DNA from: Kribbella pratensis
GTDB taxonomy: Bacteria; Actinomycetota; Actinomycetes; Propionibacteriales; Kribbellaceae
Length of the DNA: 64,000 bases
Assembly: GCF_004365355.1 (NCBI RefSeq)
Contig: NZ_SODP01000001.1
Coordinates: forward strand, 2,301,473 to 2,365,472
Direction: 5' to 3'
Made by a program: the position numbers and the translations under genes. Below are positions 50,801 through 58,621 of the stretch, in pieces. The notes under the pieces were generated by a model. That model had not been told where the DNA came from and made no database searches. It saw only the letters and a list, made by a program, of their open reading frames with translations. Within the stretch, counting starts at the first letter, position 1; each line of letters starts with the position of its first letter.

Positions 50801-51648
50801 AGTACTTCCCGGCCGCCTTCCCGTACGCCGTCTTCGGGTCGATCCGGGTACCGCGGTTCCCGGCGAAGCCCGCGGTGGGGCACCGGACGGACTGGGTGTC
50901 GGCGGGCGCGAAGTGGCAGCAGTACGCCGCGATCAACGGCTGGGCGACGTTCACAGACATCACGAGCTACCAGCCGCGCAGCGTGCAGAGCCAGCGGTGG
51001 TTCGGTCCGATCGTGCGGCCGCGGATGCTCGAGTTCGAGCTCCCGCACCGGGTCGGCAACGCGATGGGCGGCATGATCGCCGGGTTCGGTGACGGCGGGT
51101 CCGCGCACAGCGGCGACTCGATGATGACGCGCAGCTTCGCGCTGTACCAGGGCGAGGAGAAGCTGGTCGGGAACGGCCCGCGGCCGGACTTCGGCGTGGG
51201 CGACCTGGCGCCGGAGAAGCGGCCGTACCGGTTGGTGGCCGACACCGCCGGGAACGCCGAGCTGACGCCGTACTCGACGACCACGCACACCGAGTGGACC
51301 TTCACATCCGGGGAGGCGGAGAACCAGCCGCTGCCGCTGGCCCAGCTCGACTACGGGGTGGACGTCGACGCGGCAGGACGGGCGAAACGGAACTCTGTCT
51401 TCGCCGTCAAGCCGGTGGTGCTGGGCAGCAGTGCCCGGCAGGACGCGGTGGTCTCGGTCGGGCTGGAGGTCTCGTACGACGACGGGGCAACTTGGCAACG
51501 GCTGCAACTGAAGGAGAGCAAGGGCAGCTGGGAGACCCGGCTGCAGGCGCCGCCGCGGGCCGGGCAGGTCTCGGTGCGCGTCACAGCCAAGCAGCGCAAC
51601 GGCGGCGGCATCACCCAGACAATCATCCGAGCCTTCGGCCTCAGATAG
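47887..51648 (+). CDS. Large secreted subtilisin-like (S8) serine protease
   Basis: A 1253-residue protein. It has a signal peptide (1-29), a propeptide region with LTLITGDKVTV, and a subtilase domain with D247 (VAVLDSGVDLGHPDL), H279 (RNGHGTHTASTVAG), N377 (VIAAGNSG) and S455 (SGTSMAAPHVAGAAVLL). Beta-sandwich repeats follow. A PA-like domain is likely near 800-870 (YAALDARGKAVVVRNSIDVP), and a long C-terminal region of several hundred residues follows. Such S8 enzymes of Kribbella and Streptomyces are extracellular. ATG 47887. A strong hairpin terminator follows at 51654. Confidence 0.95.
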   Translation: MRSSARRLLVPGAAFLLVVGLATPTRAGAEPPPPSLPTAGGAAAAGGTPLDLTLITGDKVTVAPGPGRAVSVQAVERAPRSTGPVRVSVENGDTFVYPGVAMPYLATGQLDKQLFNVSELVAQGYDNARSKDLPLVVTGSPGVAAKTARRSALPGTTTTLALPSVDGAAVKAEKAEAPALWSALTGQSGLRAKASAAAAPSFAAGIGKVWLDTKAQTMLADTTAQIGAPAAWAAGETGKGVRVAVLDSGVDLGHPDLAPRIVATKSFVAGEDVVDRNGHGTHTASTVAGTGAASDGKERGVAPDADLIVGKVLGDSGSGPISGIIAGMEWATRTEHAKVINMSLGTAAWHTQDDPLSQAVNELSAETGALFVIAAGNSGSIPYSVSSPGTADAALTVGAVDSSDQLADFSSVGPRLMDDGLKPDLTAPGVDVLAARSQYTNDGGEGYYRTDSGTSMAAPHVAGAAVLLAAQHPDWTGQQLKDALMSTSKLTPAYTPYQAGTGRVDVAAASLHGQIIASGSVDAGLVPWSPKPTRTPVTRQISYRNTTDKPLTLQLSTDHAGIFRLAATQVTVPANGTAAVGFTADPNGLAPGQYAAQVLASSSTGTVHTAVGLAVEPKKYTLTVHLKDQTGKPVSGEVEVTGADGKSTMLWATDGELTSRWAPGSYTIVSTLDVPGSNGPHSLGLAFLTAPEVDLTADRDVVLDASRSRPIKVDTPKPTTVTTSRFDLFRSFTSAQPTPDDRSALHEIFMPPPDYDSFWALPTKNKVRTGSFVLTTRFRAEQTPLTISYDGRSLDDSLLVQPGSPAFRAGTTHVTAVFAGTGTPAEYAALDARGKAVVVRNSIDVPPADRAAAAHAAGAAMLLVVNDGIGRYNDWYGGTDGQTLGPIPTASLTLDDGEALIKKLTTHRTELTVAANPVPSYLYDLVDYHQGKVPDDPSAATDPGSLARIENDFAPPNGQQVLESREDSPAYEYFPAAFPYAVFGSIRVPRFPAKPAVGHRTDWVSAGAKWQQYAAINGWATFTDITSYQPRSVQSQRWFGPIVRPRMLEFELPHRVGNAMGGMIAGFGDGGSAHSGDSMMTRSFALYQGEEKLVGNGPRPDFGVGDLAPEKRPYRLVADTAGNAELTPYSTTTHTEWTFTSGEAENQPLPLAQLDYGVDVDAAGRAKRNSVFAVKPVVLGSSARQDAVVSVGLEVSYDDGATWQRLQLKESKGSWETRLQAPPRAGQVSVRVTAKQRNGGGITQTIIRAFGLR

Positions 51649-51653
51649 TCCAA

Positions 51654-51685
51654 GGCGGGCGGCCGGTGTACTCCGGTCGCCCGCC
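51654..51685 (+). terminator. Hairpin terminator after the protease gene
   Basis: Perfect 8-bp arms GGCGGGCG and CGCCCGCC, with an inner CCGG pairing in the loop, six bases after the stop at 51648. Confidence 0.7.
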
Positions 51686-51727
51686 TACCGTAGGGCTGCG
51701 CGTACCGGCCTGGGTCATCCTGGCTCT

Positions 51728-52840
51728 TCAGGTGCCGCCGGTGGCGTTTGATTTCGGGTGCAGGATCGGGACGCCTCGCTCGGTCATGGACGCGACGGTG
51801 TACTCGCTGGCATGCCAGATGCGTACTGCGCCGCCCACGAGTTGCTCGAGCTCGTCATGGGTGAGTTGCCGCCACCGCGGACGCCCGTACGGCTTCTCGA
51901 ACCTGACAGCTTGGATTACGCCGGACTCCGAATAAGGACCACGAAACTCGCCCGGCGGAGAGACCTGCACCCACTGGACCGAGTCGTGCGCCGCGCCGGC
52001 GAGCAGTTCCGCGGCCACGACGGCTGCGACCTCTTCAACGACGTTGGTGATCGACTGAGAGTGGTTGTCGCCCATATCGCCTATCACCACGACCGGTAGC
52101 TCGCCGGAGGGTCTGAACACACGGATGTGGAACCGGCTCTCGTTGACCATGCCCAGCATCCGCCACGCCATGACCACCTCCGTGTCCAGGGTCCGGCCGT
52201 CGCATTGGCTGGCTCCCGGTACTGCGATGGGCGTGTGCTGCAGGTACGAGACCTGCCCTGACAGATCCTCCAGCTTCGCGGCGACCTCACCGAGCAGTCC
52301 CGCGATCGTCTCAGCCGTCTCTCGGTGACAGGCAGCAAGTGCGGGCTGATTCGGGACGTCCTTGGTACCTGCTGGCGGCAGAGCAACGACGCTGCCGTGG
52401 TCGAGTTTGTCGAGCACGGGTCCGGTGGCGTATCTGACGAGGTCGGCCAGCCGTTCGCTGACCCGGGAAGCCTCGTGGAGGGCGGTGGCGGCGTCGACCG
52501 GCCAGCCCCGGTCGACGCCGCCCGACGAGAGCTCGCTGATGCTGGTCAGCTGGTCCAGCCGGGCCGCGGCGTGACGCAGTTCTTCGCCGGCGTCGGGCTT
52601 GGCGCCGTACTGCTGATCACGGCTGACTGGGTCACCGCCGGCGCGCGCTGAGGCGTCCGTGCACAGCACGTATCTGAGCTCGTTGCTGACCAGCTCCCTC
52701 AACTGCAGCCCGAGCGTGGGTTCCTCGTGGCGGGGATCCCGCAGTACCAAGTCAACGACAGCCATCCCGGCACCGCCCTGGTCGAAGCTATCGACCCACG
52801 CTCTAACGGCGAGACAGGCCTCACGTATGTACTCGTTCAC
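51728..52840 (-). CDS. Hypothetical protein
   Basis: A 370-residue soluble protein. The N-terminal part has an acidic helical region (NEYIREACLAVRAWVDSFDQ; VVDLVLRDPRHEEPTLGLQL). A central region covers RLADLVRYATGPVLDKLDHG and LLGEVAAKLEDLSGQVSYLQ. The C-terminal 130 residues are beta-rich: MAWRMLGMVNESRFHIRVFR, VVVIGDMGDNHSQSITNVVE, DSVQWVQVSPPGEFRGPYSE. I recognise no family. GTG 52840 has GAGCGGGGG upstream; GTG 52882 is the longer alternative. Confidence 0.65.
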   Translation of the reverse strand: MNEYIREACLAVRAWVDSFDQGGAGMAVVDLVLRDPRHEEPTLGLQLRELVSNELRYVLCTDASARAGGDPVSRDQQYGAKPDAGEELRHAAARLDQLTSISELSSGGVDRGWPVDAATALHEASRVSERLADLVRYATGPVLDKLDHGSVVALPPAGTKDVPNQPALAACHRETAETIAGLLGEVAAKLEDLSGQVSYLQHTPIAVPGASQCDGRTLDTEVVMAWRMLGMVNESRFHIRVFRPSGELPVVVIGDMGDNHSQSITNVVEEVAAVVAAELLAGAAHDSVQWVQVSPPGEFRGPYSESGVIQAVRFEKPYGRPRWRQLTHDELEQLVGGAVRIWHASEYTVASMTERGVPILHPKSNATGGT

Positions 52841-52957
52841 GATCCCCCGCTCTCGATCCCACCTTGGACAACTCCTTGGCACGACCAGGGAGACCGCACA
52901 GTTGGTTCAGTGCCGTCGGGTGGCGGAGTTCTTACCTCGGTGCCGTCGAGACGGTGC

Positions 52958-53626
52958 TCAGGCGATCTGCTGTTCCGGCAGGTAGCCGGCGTCGGCCAGC
53001 GCGATCCGCAGCTTGCGGCGGGCGTCGAACATCATCTTGTAGATCGCGTTGTGGGTCGCACCGAGCTGATCGGCGAGTACGTCGGTGGACATCCCGTTCA
53101 GCACCAGCGCGACGAAAACCATCCGCTGCTTCGCGGTCAGCTTCTCGTCGACGGCTCGGTGTACGGCATTCATCAGATCCCAGCTTTCGGCATGCGACTC
53201 CGGTTCGATACCGAGCCGGGCCGGTAGGCGCTCCCAGTCTTCGTCGTCGAACGCGACATCGGCCCGCTGCCAGAAGTGCCGGTTGACCTTGCCAGCCACG
53301 TCCAAGATCACGAACTTGTACGCCCAGGTGGTGAACTTGCAGTCCCCGCGGAAGGTCTTGACCTTGCCGCAGATCGCCAGCAGGGCGTCCGCGGCAGCGT
53401 GATGCGCGATGTCGTCCAGCTCCGGGCCGACGAGTCGCAGCCTCGCTGCCCGCCGCCCGACTTCTGCCCTCGCGGCCCGCAGGAGAACCTCGTACAAACG
53501 CTGGCTGGCAAGCTCACGCCGGGCCCCATCGCTACTCAGGTCACGAACCCATACACGGTTCTCCCGAGCCACCTCTGAAGCGACGACCCGCACGGGCGGC
53601 AACGACTCGGAACATTGGCTCTTCAT
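52958..53626 (-). CDS. Sigma-70 family RNA polymerase sigma factor
   Basis: A 222-residue sigma factor. Region 2 lies at about 60-130 (DDIAHHAAADALLAICGKVK, TFRGDCKFTTWAYKFVILDV), followed by a linker with NRHFWQRADVAFDDEDWERL. Region 4 is near the end (KLTAKQRMVFVALVLNGMST, DVLADQLGATHNAIYKMMFD, ARRKLRIAL). It resembles ECF-like sigma factors with an unusual N-terminal extension. ATG 53626. A small ORF with a strong ribosome-binding site lies 13 bp upstream and could be a partner. Confidence 0.88.
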   Translation of the reverse strand: MKSQCSESLPPVRVVASEVARENRVWVRDLSSDGARRELASQRLYEVLLRAARAEVGRRAARLRLVGPELDDIAHHAAADALLAICGKVKTFRGDCKFTTWAYKFVILDVAGKVNRHFWQRADVAFDDEDWERLPARLGIEPESHAESWDLMNAVHRAVDEKLTAKQRMVFVALVLNGMSTDVLADQLGATHNAIYKMMFDARRKLRIALADAGYLPEQQIA

Positions 53627-53639
53627 GGATCTCTGACCA

Positions 53640-53903
53640 TCAGCGCAACGTAGTGAGCACAGGTCGGACACGTCTGTGTCGACCGATGAGACAACAGGGC
53701 GACGGCCGAGCCGACGCTTTCGGCATGAGGCCGGCCGACACCGGATCATCGCGCAGCGATCGGCGCGGATCCTCACAATGCCGGCGGGCTGCGACGCCAC
53801 GCGCACCACTGCACAACTTCACGAAGAGGTCGGCTGCGGCAAAGTCCGGGAACGCGAGCGCAGTCAAGTTGGCCTGCGCCTTGGTGAGACTCTGTTTGCT
53901 CAT
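53640..53903 (-). CDS. Small protein upstream of the sigma factor
   Basis: An 87-residue ORF with a textbook start, GGAGGTAATCC then ATG 53903. The N-terminal 40 residues (SLTKAQANLTALAFPDFAAA; DLFVKLCSGARGVA) look helical. The C-terminal half is basic with two adjacent cysteines (PSPCCLIGRHRRVRP). It ends 13 bp before the sigma-factor start. No anti-sigma motif is evident. It could be a coupled regulator or only a leader ORF. Confidence 0.5.
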   Translation of the reverse strand: MSKQSLTKAQANLTALAFPDFAAADLFVKLCSGARGVAARRHCEDPRRSLRDDPVSAGLMPKASARPSPCCLIGRHRRVRPVLTTLR

Positions 53904-53994
53904 GGATTACCTCCAGGCTCGGGAGCCGCCCGGTGTGGAACGGTTCCGGCGGTGGGCGTTAGAGCGATCAAAGCGCGGCGACGACGAACTTCCG

Positions 53995-54007
53995 TCTCAC
54001 TGTGAGA
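53995..54007 (-). promoter_or_regulatory. Palindrome TCTCA-CTG-TGAGA
   Basis: A perfect 13-bp dyad 92 bp before the leftward start at 53903. Identical arms recur at 55946-55958 next to the start of the regulator gene 54155-55927. Probable operator. Confidence 0.5.
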
Positions 54008-54154
54008 TAAGGGCCCACCCCCGCTCGGGTTCGCCCGACTCAGCAGTGTGAAGGGCGCGGATGGGTGATGGCCGTGCCCGCGCATCAGGTCTGCGGGGCT
54101 GGCTGGTGCGCGTCCGTCGGCCGGTAGGAGAGGCGGATCGCAGTACTGACCGGA

Positions 54155-55927
54155 TCAGATGTATTCGGCCGGGGTGATCTCGAAGAGCTTGAGCTTGCGG
54201 TAGATCGACGCCCGCGAGATCCCGAGGGACGTGGCTGCCACGTCCTTGTGACCCTCGGCGGCACGCAGCGACTGCACAATGGCCCCTCGCTCGAGCCACT
54301 CCATGGGAGTAAGCCGGCGGCGCAGCCCGCGGCCGAAGCGAGCCGGCAGGTCGGAAATGTCGAGCTTGTGGAGATCGGTGGCGCGCAGCATCTCGGCTAG
54401 CAGGTCGTTGAGCTCGGTCACGTTCCCTGGCCAGCGTTCGTGCTGGAGCCTGGTCATCAACTGGTCGGTGACCGCCAAGGAACGCGTTCCGGGCTGCCGG
54501 GCGAGCAGCACCGCGACGATCGCCGGCAGATCCTCGAGCCGATCCCGCAGCGGCGGTACCAGCACGGTCGGAATGCCGGTGGTGCCCAGTTCGGGCGTGA
54601 TCGGGTCGCCCTCATTGACACGGACTGTCAGTGCCAGCCAGCCGGCGTCGGTGACCGCTCGTACTTCGCTGCACAGCCGGCCGAGTGCGTCGGCCGTCAG
54701 GCGCTCGCCGTGCTTGACCACGACCGGCGACCCTACGTGGAGCGCTTCGCCGACGTCGGCGATCAACCGGTCGAGATCCTCCGGCCCGGCATTCCGGACC
54801 GCGTCACGAATGACGACCATCTTGTCCGCGGCATGCAGTTGCAGCGCCGCCTCCACCAAGGCTGCCTTGCCGACCCCGGGCTCGCCGATCACCGCGACCG
54901 GGTCGCGTTGCGCGCAATGCCGGCTCACCCTTCGGGCCGCATCCAGCATCGCCGGGGTGCCGGCGGCGAATCGGGAGAACATGCCTGCTACCGGTCGCCT
55001 CAGGGCGGGCGGCCGGTGCGTCGTACCGGACGGAAAGGCGAGCGCGCCGACAAGCTCGTTGCCGCGGCGCACCGCCCGGAGCCGGAGCATCGTCTCCGTG
55101 CCGTCGGACATGGTCAGCGGCGTTTCCGCGGCGTCCGCCCGCCCGAGGGCGTCCCGCACCATGGTCCATGTGTCACAGTGCTCGACCGCGCCCAGCACCC
55201 GCGCCGCCTCCGGCGTCGACATCCAGACGCTGTCGCCGATCGCGAGCACAGCGGATCCGGACCGCCGCGAGGCACCGAGGTACTCGTCCAGCAGCATCCG
55301 CTCGCCCTGTCCGCCGAGTTCGGCCAGCCGTGCCTCGACCACCGCCACCGCCTGTCGTACCAGCGCCGCGAGGGCCGGGTTGGCGCACGCGGCCCAGGTG
55401 GTGACATCCAGCACGCCGACGAATCGGTGGCTGAACGGGTCACGGACCGGGACGCCGAAACAGGCGAAGTCCTGCAGTCGCTCGGAGAAGTGCTCGTGTC
55501 CGCGAACCGCATACGCACCCCGGCCCTCGAGGGCGCTGCCGATGCCGTTGGTCCCGACCTGGTGCTCGGCGTAGCTGAACCCTGGCGCGAGTAGCACCGA
55601 GTCGAGCCGGCGCTCGAGCTCAGCGTCCCCGGAACGGCGAACCAGTACCCGCCCGCGACTGTCGGCCAGGATCGCCGAGACCGGGCTGCCGGCCACGTCC
55701 TGCGCGACCCCGTCGATGACGGAGCTTGCCGCCCTGGCCAGACGTGAGGCGAGGTTGACGTTCTCGACGTACGACGTGGTCACATCCCTGGCGTCGACAC
55801 CGCCGTCGGACGAGCGGCGCCACGAGGCGAGGATCTCCGCGCTCGGCCCCTCGATCTCCTCGATCCGCCCACCGGTCAGCAGCCGCTCCCTGGCGCGGAG
55901 CAGCATCGCGTCCCAGTCGTCCGTCAT
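54155..55927 (-). CDS. MimR/AcoR-like GAF-Fis transcriptional activator with degenerate AAA+ domain
   Basis: A 590-residue regulator. An N-terminal GAF-type domain (about 40-205) has EIEGPSAEILASWRRSSDGG, SVLLAPGFSYAEHQVGTNGI and SERLQDFACFGVPVRDPFSH. A weak AAA+-like region (about 330-480) keeps a Walker A-like GEPGVGKAALVEAA but lacks the sigma-54 GAFTGA loop. The C-terminal Fis-type HTH is KDVAATSLGISRASIYRKLK. This matches actinobacterial MimR/AcoR-type regulators of propane, acetone, alcohol or acetoin use. No target oxygenase genes are nearby. ATG 55927 has GTGAGG upstream. Confidence 0.88.
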   Translation of the reverse strand: MTDDWDAMLLRARERLLTGGRIEEIEGPSAEILASWRRSSDGGVDARDVTTSYVENVNLASRLARAASSVIDGVAQDVAGSPVSAILADSRGRVLVRRSGDAELERRLDSVLLAPGFSYAEHQVGTNGIGSALEGRGAYAVRGHEHFSERLQDFACFGVPVRDPFSHRFVGVLDVTTWAACANPALAALVRQAVAVVEARLAELGGQGERMLLDEYLGASRRSGSAVLAIGDSVWMSTPEAARVLGAVEHCDTWTMVRDALGRADAAETPLTMSDGTETMLRLRAVRRGNELVGALAFPSGTTHRPPALRRPVAGMFSRFAAGTPAMLDAARRVSRHCAQRDPVAVIGEPGVGKAALVEAALQLHAADKMVVIRDAVRNAGPEDLDRLIADVGEALHVGSPVVVKHGERLTADALGRLCSEVRAVTDAGWLALTVRVNEGDPITPELGTTGIPTVLVPPLRDRLEDLPAIVAVLLARQPGTRSLAVTDQLMTRLQHERWPGNVTELNDLLAEMLRATDLHKLDISDLPARFGRGLRRRLTPMEWLERGAIVQSLRAAEGHKDVAATSLGISRASIYRKLKLFEITPAEYI

Positions 55928-55945
55928 CGCCGGAACCTCACCGCC

Positions 55946-55958
55946 TCTCAAGGTGAGA
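55946..55958 (-). promoter_or_regulatory. Palindrome TCTCA-AGG-TGAGA upstream of the MimR-like gene
   Basis: A perfect-arm 13-bp dyad 19 bp before ATG 55927, with the same arms as the site at 53995-54007. This points to autoregulation. Confidence 0.5.
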
Positions 55959-56036
55959 CGCGGACCACACTGCCTGGCCACTTTACTCCCATGAAGACGC
56001 GATCTCGCCAGCTGCCGGCCGACAGAAAGGGCAACG

Positions 56037-56174
56037 ATGACCGTCGATCTCTCCCCCGGGACCTCGCTGTCAGCCGTGGCTGGCTACGGGTCGGCGCCGA
56101 GCCGCGAGATCCTGAACAGCACCGCTGACGAGCCAGTCACGACCATGGCCTCCCCGATGGGCTCGGTCCGGTGA
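56037..56174 (+). CDS. Tiny ORF coupled to the next
   Basis: A 45-codon ORF, TVDLSPGTSLSAVAGYGSAP then SREILNSTADEPVTT..., with AAAGGG before ATG 56037. Its stop overlaps the next start as GTGA. It might be a leader peptide or relic; no family is recognised. Confidence 0.35.
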   Translation: MTVDLSPGTSLSAVAGYGSAPSREILNSTADEPVTTMASPMGSVR

Positions 56175-56326
56175 ACGATCACGACCACGGCTACTACCGG
56201 CGCCTGGACGAGACCTGCAGTTACTGTGCCGACACCCACCCGACCGAGCCCGACATCCCAATGCAGGTCTTCGACCACGCGACCGGCTCCTGGATCGTCG
56301 AGTCAGACCTGAGCGAGGCAGCATGA
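56171..56326 (+). CDS. Small acidic/His-rich protein with CxxC-like pair
   Basis: A 51-codon ORF: NDHDHGYYRRLDETCSYCAD, THPTEPDIPMQVFDHATGSW, IVESDLSEAA. It contains CSYC, a possible metal-binding pair, and several histidines. The GTG start overlaps the preceding stop (GTGA). The protein looks real by composition but is unassigned. Confidence 0.4.
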   Translation: MNDHDHGYYRRLDETCSYCADTHPTEPDIPMQVFDHATGSWIVESDLSEAA

Positions 56327-56369
56327 CGCGCCATCCCGGATGCGGTACGTCGTTGTCGAAACTGTTGCT

Positions 56370-56575
56370 CTCGGCAACGCTTTCCTGCACTCGGTCATCC
56401 GCCGCAAGTACTCGGCACGCAGTACGTTGCTCCCGGCCGGATCAACACCAATGTGGTCGGCTACGCGCTGTGGCCGGTCTCGACGGCCAAGGCCGGCGGC
56501 TTCTTCTTCGTGGTCTTCGGCATCACCGCGCCGATGCAGATCAACCCAGTCTGGCTGTGCGCCCGTGCAAGCAGA
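56370..56575 (+). pseudogene. qcrB relic: piece of the cytochrome bc1 b-subunit
   Basis: One frame reads TQYVAPGRINTNVVGYALWP, VSTAKAGGFFFVVFGITAPM, then QINPVWL. This matches the QcrB region GRTETNVVGYPLFP / TAKAGGFFFIVFG / QINPVWLYGPY of actinobacterial bc1 complexes. The upstream part (ALGNAFLHSVIRRKYSAR) is in another frame, so a frameshift and large deletions are present. The fragment ends before the usual QPDWY motif. Confidence 0.72.
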
Positions 56576-56593
56576 CTGGGGTACGGCTTTGGG

Positions 56594-57142
56594 TCAGGCG
56601 GTGGTGCGGCGCGGGAGGACCCAGTTCGGGCGTACGAAGTGGCAGGTGTAACCAGCTGGGTAGTTGAGCAGGTAGTCCTGGTGCTCGGGTTCGGCCTCCC
56701 AGAACGGGCCTGCGGGCTCGATCGTCGTCACGGCCTTGGCCGGCCAGAGGCCTGACGCATCGACGTCGGCGATCGTCTCGCGGGCGACTTTTTCCTGCTC
56801 GGGAGAGAGCGGGAAGATCGCCGAGCGGTAGCTCGTGCCGACATCGTTGCCCTGGCGGTTCACGGTCGAGGGGTCGTGGATCTGGAAGAAGAACGCCAGA
56901 ATGTCACGGTAGGTCGTCTGTTCCGGGTCGAAGACGATCTCGACCGCTTCGGCGTGCCCTGGGTGATTGCGGTACGTCGCGTGGTCGTTCTGGCCACCCG
57001 TGTATCCAACCCGCGTCTCGAGTACGCCGGGCTGACGGCGGATGAGATCCTCCATACCCCAGAAGCACCCGCCCGCGAGGACGGCTGTCTCAGTGCCGGG
57101 CCTGCGAGTGATCTGTCCGGTGTCGTGAATCCCGCTGGTCAT
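56594..57142 (-). CDS. msrA: Peptide methionine (S)-S-oxide reductase MsrA
   Basis: A 182-residue MsrA. It has [18 protein letters not shown] with catalytic C26, [58 protein letters not shown] and [13 protein letters not shown] resolving cysteine lies in AGYTCHF near the C-terminus. It is full length. The ATG overlaps the tail of an msrB relic (TCATGA), which suggests an ancestral msrBA operon. Confidence 0.94.
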   Translation of the reverse strand: MTSGIHDTGQITRRPGTETAVLAGGCFWGMEDLIRRQPGVLETRVGYTGGQNDHATYRNHPGHAEAVEIVFDPEQTTYRDILAFFFQIHDPSTVNRQGNDVGTSYRSAIFPLSPEQEKVARETIADVDASGLWPAKAVTTIEPAGPFWEAEPEHQDYLLNYPAGYTCHFVRPNWVLPRRTTA

Positions 57143-57275
57143 GATGCATGCTCCTCCGTGCTCGTGGTGTCAGCCGCCTCGAACAGCGACTGGTACTCAC
57201 CGTAGCCCTGCGCCGCGAGCTCGGCGGCCGGGATGAACCGCAGCGCCGCGGAGTTCAGCGGGTCAGGGGCCGGCT
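57139..57275 (-). pseudogene. msrB relic: C-terminal piece of peptide methionine (R)-S-oxide reductase
   Basis: A frame reading LNSAALRFIPAAELAAQGYG, then [19 protein letters not shown] and stop, matches the C-terminal end of MsrB (INSAALRFIPxxELxxxGYGEY). Everything before it, including the catalytic RYCINS cysteine, is missing. The end of the homology coincides with a run of AT-richer sequence (57276-57330). The stop overlaps msrA. Confidence 0.72.
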
Positions 57276-57450
57276 TCCCTGTAGATAAACGGTTAGTGGT
57301 TGGACAGAGGCGGATCTTACGTCGTGCATCGATACGATCCCGCGCCGTACTCCGGTCGCTTGCGTAGTAAGACGTCGAGGGTGTGGCGCCGCCAACGCAT
57401 ACAGGCTGAAAAAGCCACGTCAGCGAAGATTAGATAGCAGGAGGTGCCGA

Positions 57451-58368
57451 GTGAGAGCGATTGTGGTCACGGAACAGGCCGCGGGAACGGCCGGGATGAC
57501 GCTGCGAGAGTGTCCTGAACCGACGCCGGCGATCAATGACGTCGTCGTGGAGGTTCGTGCGTCGGGCTGGGTCCCGACCGAGGTGGAGTGGCCTTCGACC
57601 TGGACCGATCGTGCCAACCGTGCCCGGACGCCGTCGGTCCTCGGGCACGAGCTGGCCGGTGTGATCACCGCCCTCGGCTACGGCACGACGGGGCTGTCCG
57701 TGGGACAGCGGGTGTTCGGCCTCGCCGACTGGCATCGCGACGGCACCCTGGCGGACTACGTCGCGATCGAGGCACGCAATCTCGCGCCGCTGCCGGGCGA
57801 CGTCGACTTCACGGTAGGTGCGAGCCTGCCGATTTCAGGGCTGACCGCGTGGCAGGGACTGTTCCAGCACGGCCGCCTTCAATCGGGCCAGAGCGTCCTC
57901 GCCCACGGTGCGGCCGGCGCAGTCGGAACGATGGTGACCCAGCTCGCACGCGAAGCCGGCGCCTACGTCATCGGCACCGGACGCGCCGCCGACCGTGAGA
58001 AGGCGCTCGACTTCGGCGCCCACGAGTTCGTCGACCTCGCCAACGACTCGCTGGAAGACGTCGGACCAGTGGACCTGGTGTTCGATGTCATCGGCGGCCA
58101 CATCCAGAAGAGCTCCGCGGCCTTGATCAAGACCGGAGGCACGCTGGTGTCGATCGTGGGCCCGGTCGAGTCGCGACCCGCGGACGGCCTGTCGGTCGAC
58201 TTCGTCGTCGAGGCCGATCGCGCGCAACTGAACGAGATCGTCCAGCGGGTGCGCGACGGCCGGCTGCGGACGAACATCGGCACCGTGGCCGATCTCGACG
58301 ACGCGGTCACAGCTCTCAATCCCACCGACCGCATCAAGGGAAAGACGATCATCCAGGTACGCCGGTAA
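57451..58368 (+). CDS. Quinone oxidoreductase-like (zinc-free MDR) NADP enzyme
   Basis: A 305-residue medium-chain reductase: VLGHELAGVITALGYGTTGL, QRVFGLADWHRDGTLADYVA, LPISGLTAWQGLFQHGRL, VLAHGAAGAVGTMVTQLARE (cofactor motif) and DVIGGHIQKSSAALIKTGG. Zinc ligands of alcohol dehydrogenases are absent, as in QorA-type enzymes. GTG 57451 has GGAGG upstream. It is preceded by a 300-bp region with the msrB relic. A strong hairpin terminator follows. Confidence 0.9.
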   Translation: MRAIVVTEQAAGTAGMTLRECPEPTPAINDVVVEVRASGWVPTEVEWPSTWTDRANRARTPSVLGHELAGVITALGYGTTGLSVGQRVFGLADWHRDGTLADYVAIEARNLAPLPGDVDFTVGASLPISGLTAWQGLFQHGRLQSGQSVLAHGAAGAVGTMVTQLAREAGAYVIGTGRAADREKALDFGAHEFVDLANDSLEDVGPVDLVFDVIGGHIQKSSAALIKTGGTLVSIVGPVESRPADGLSVDFVVEADRAQLNEIVQRVRDGRLRTNIGTVADLDDAVTALNPTDRIKGKTIIQVRR

Positions 58369-58380
58369 GACCACGCCGGT

Positions 58381-58414
58381 GCTGAAGGACGGCCGTCCGA
58401 CGCCGTTCTTCAGC
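58381..58414 (+). terminator. Hairpin terminator
   Basis: GCTGAAGGACGGC and GCCGTTCTTCAGC form a 13-bp stem with one G-T pair, 12 bp after the stop at 58368. The rest of the gap to 58622 shows nothing recognisable. Confidence 0.72.
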
Positions 58415-58621
58415 GCTCCGGGGCTTCACGCGAAGTTATGCAGTCAGGCCGCGCTCTCGAGGTTTGTGATCAAGTCGTTGGCGAGCGTGAAGCGGTACTG
58501 ACGTCGACGACGCCACCAGGGAACTCGAGGAACTCCCACAGGCTCACAATCGGGAACGCTCGTCGGATGCCGGCCCGGAGGTTAGGTTGAGGATGATGGC
58601 CGGAGGACGGAGCGTTGAATC

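Noticed and set aside
52064-53227. Rightward readings antisense to the 51728-52840 and sigma-factor genes
   Set aside because: They lack ribosome-binding sites and protein-like composition, while the leftward frames have clear domain matches or better codon pattern.
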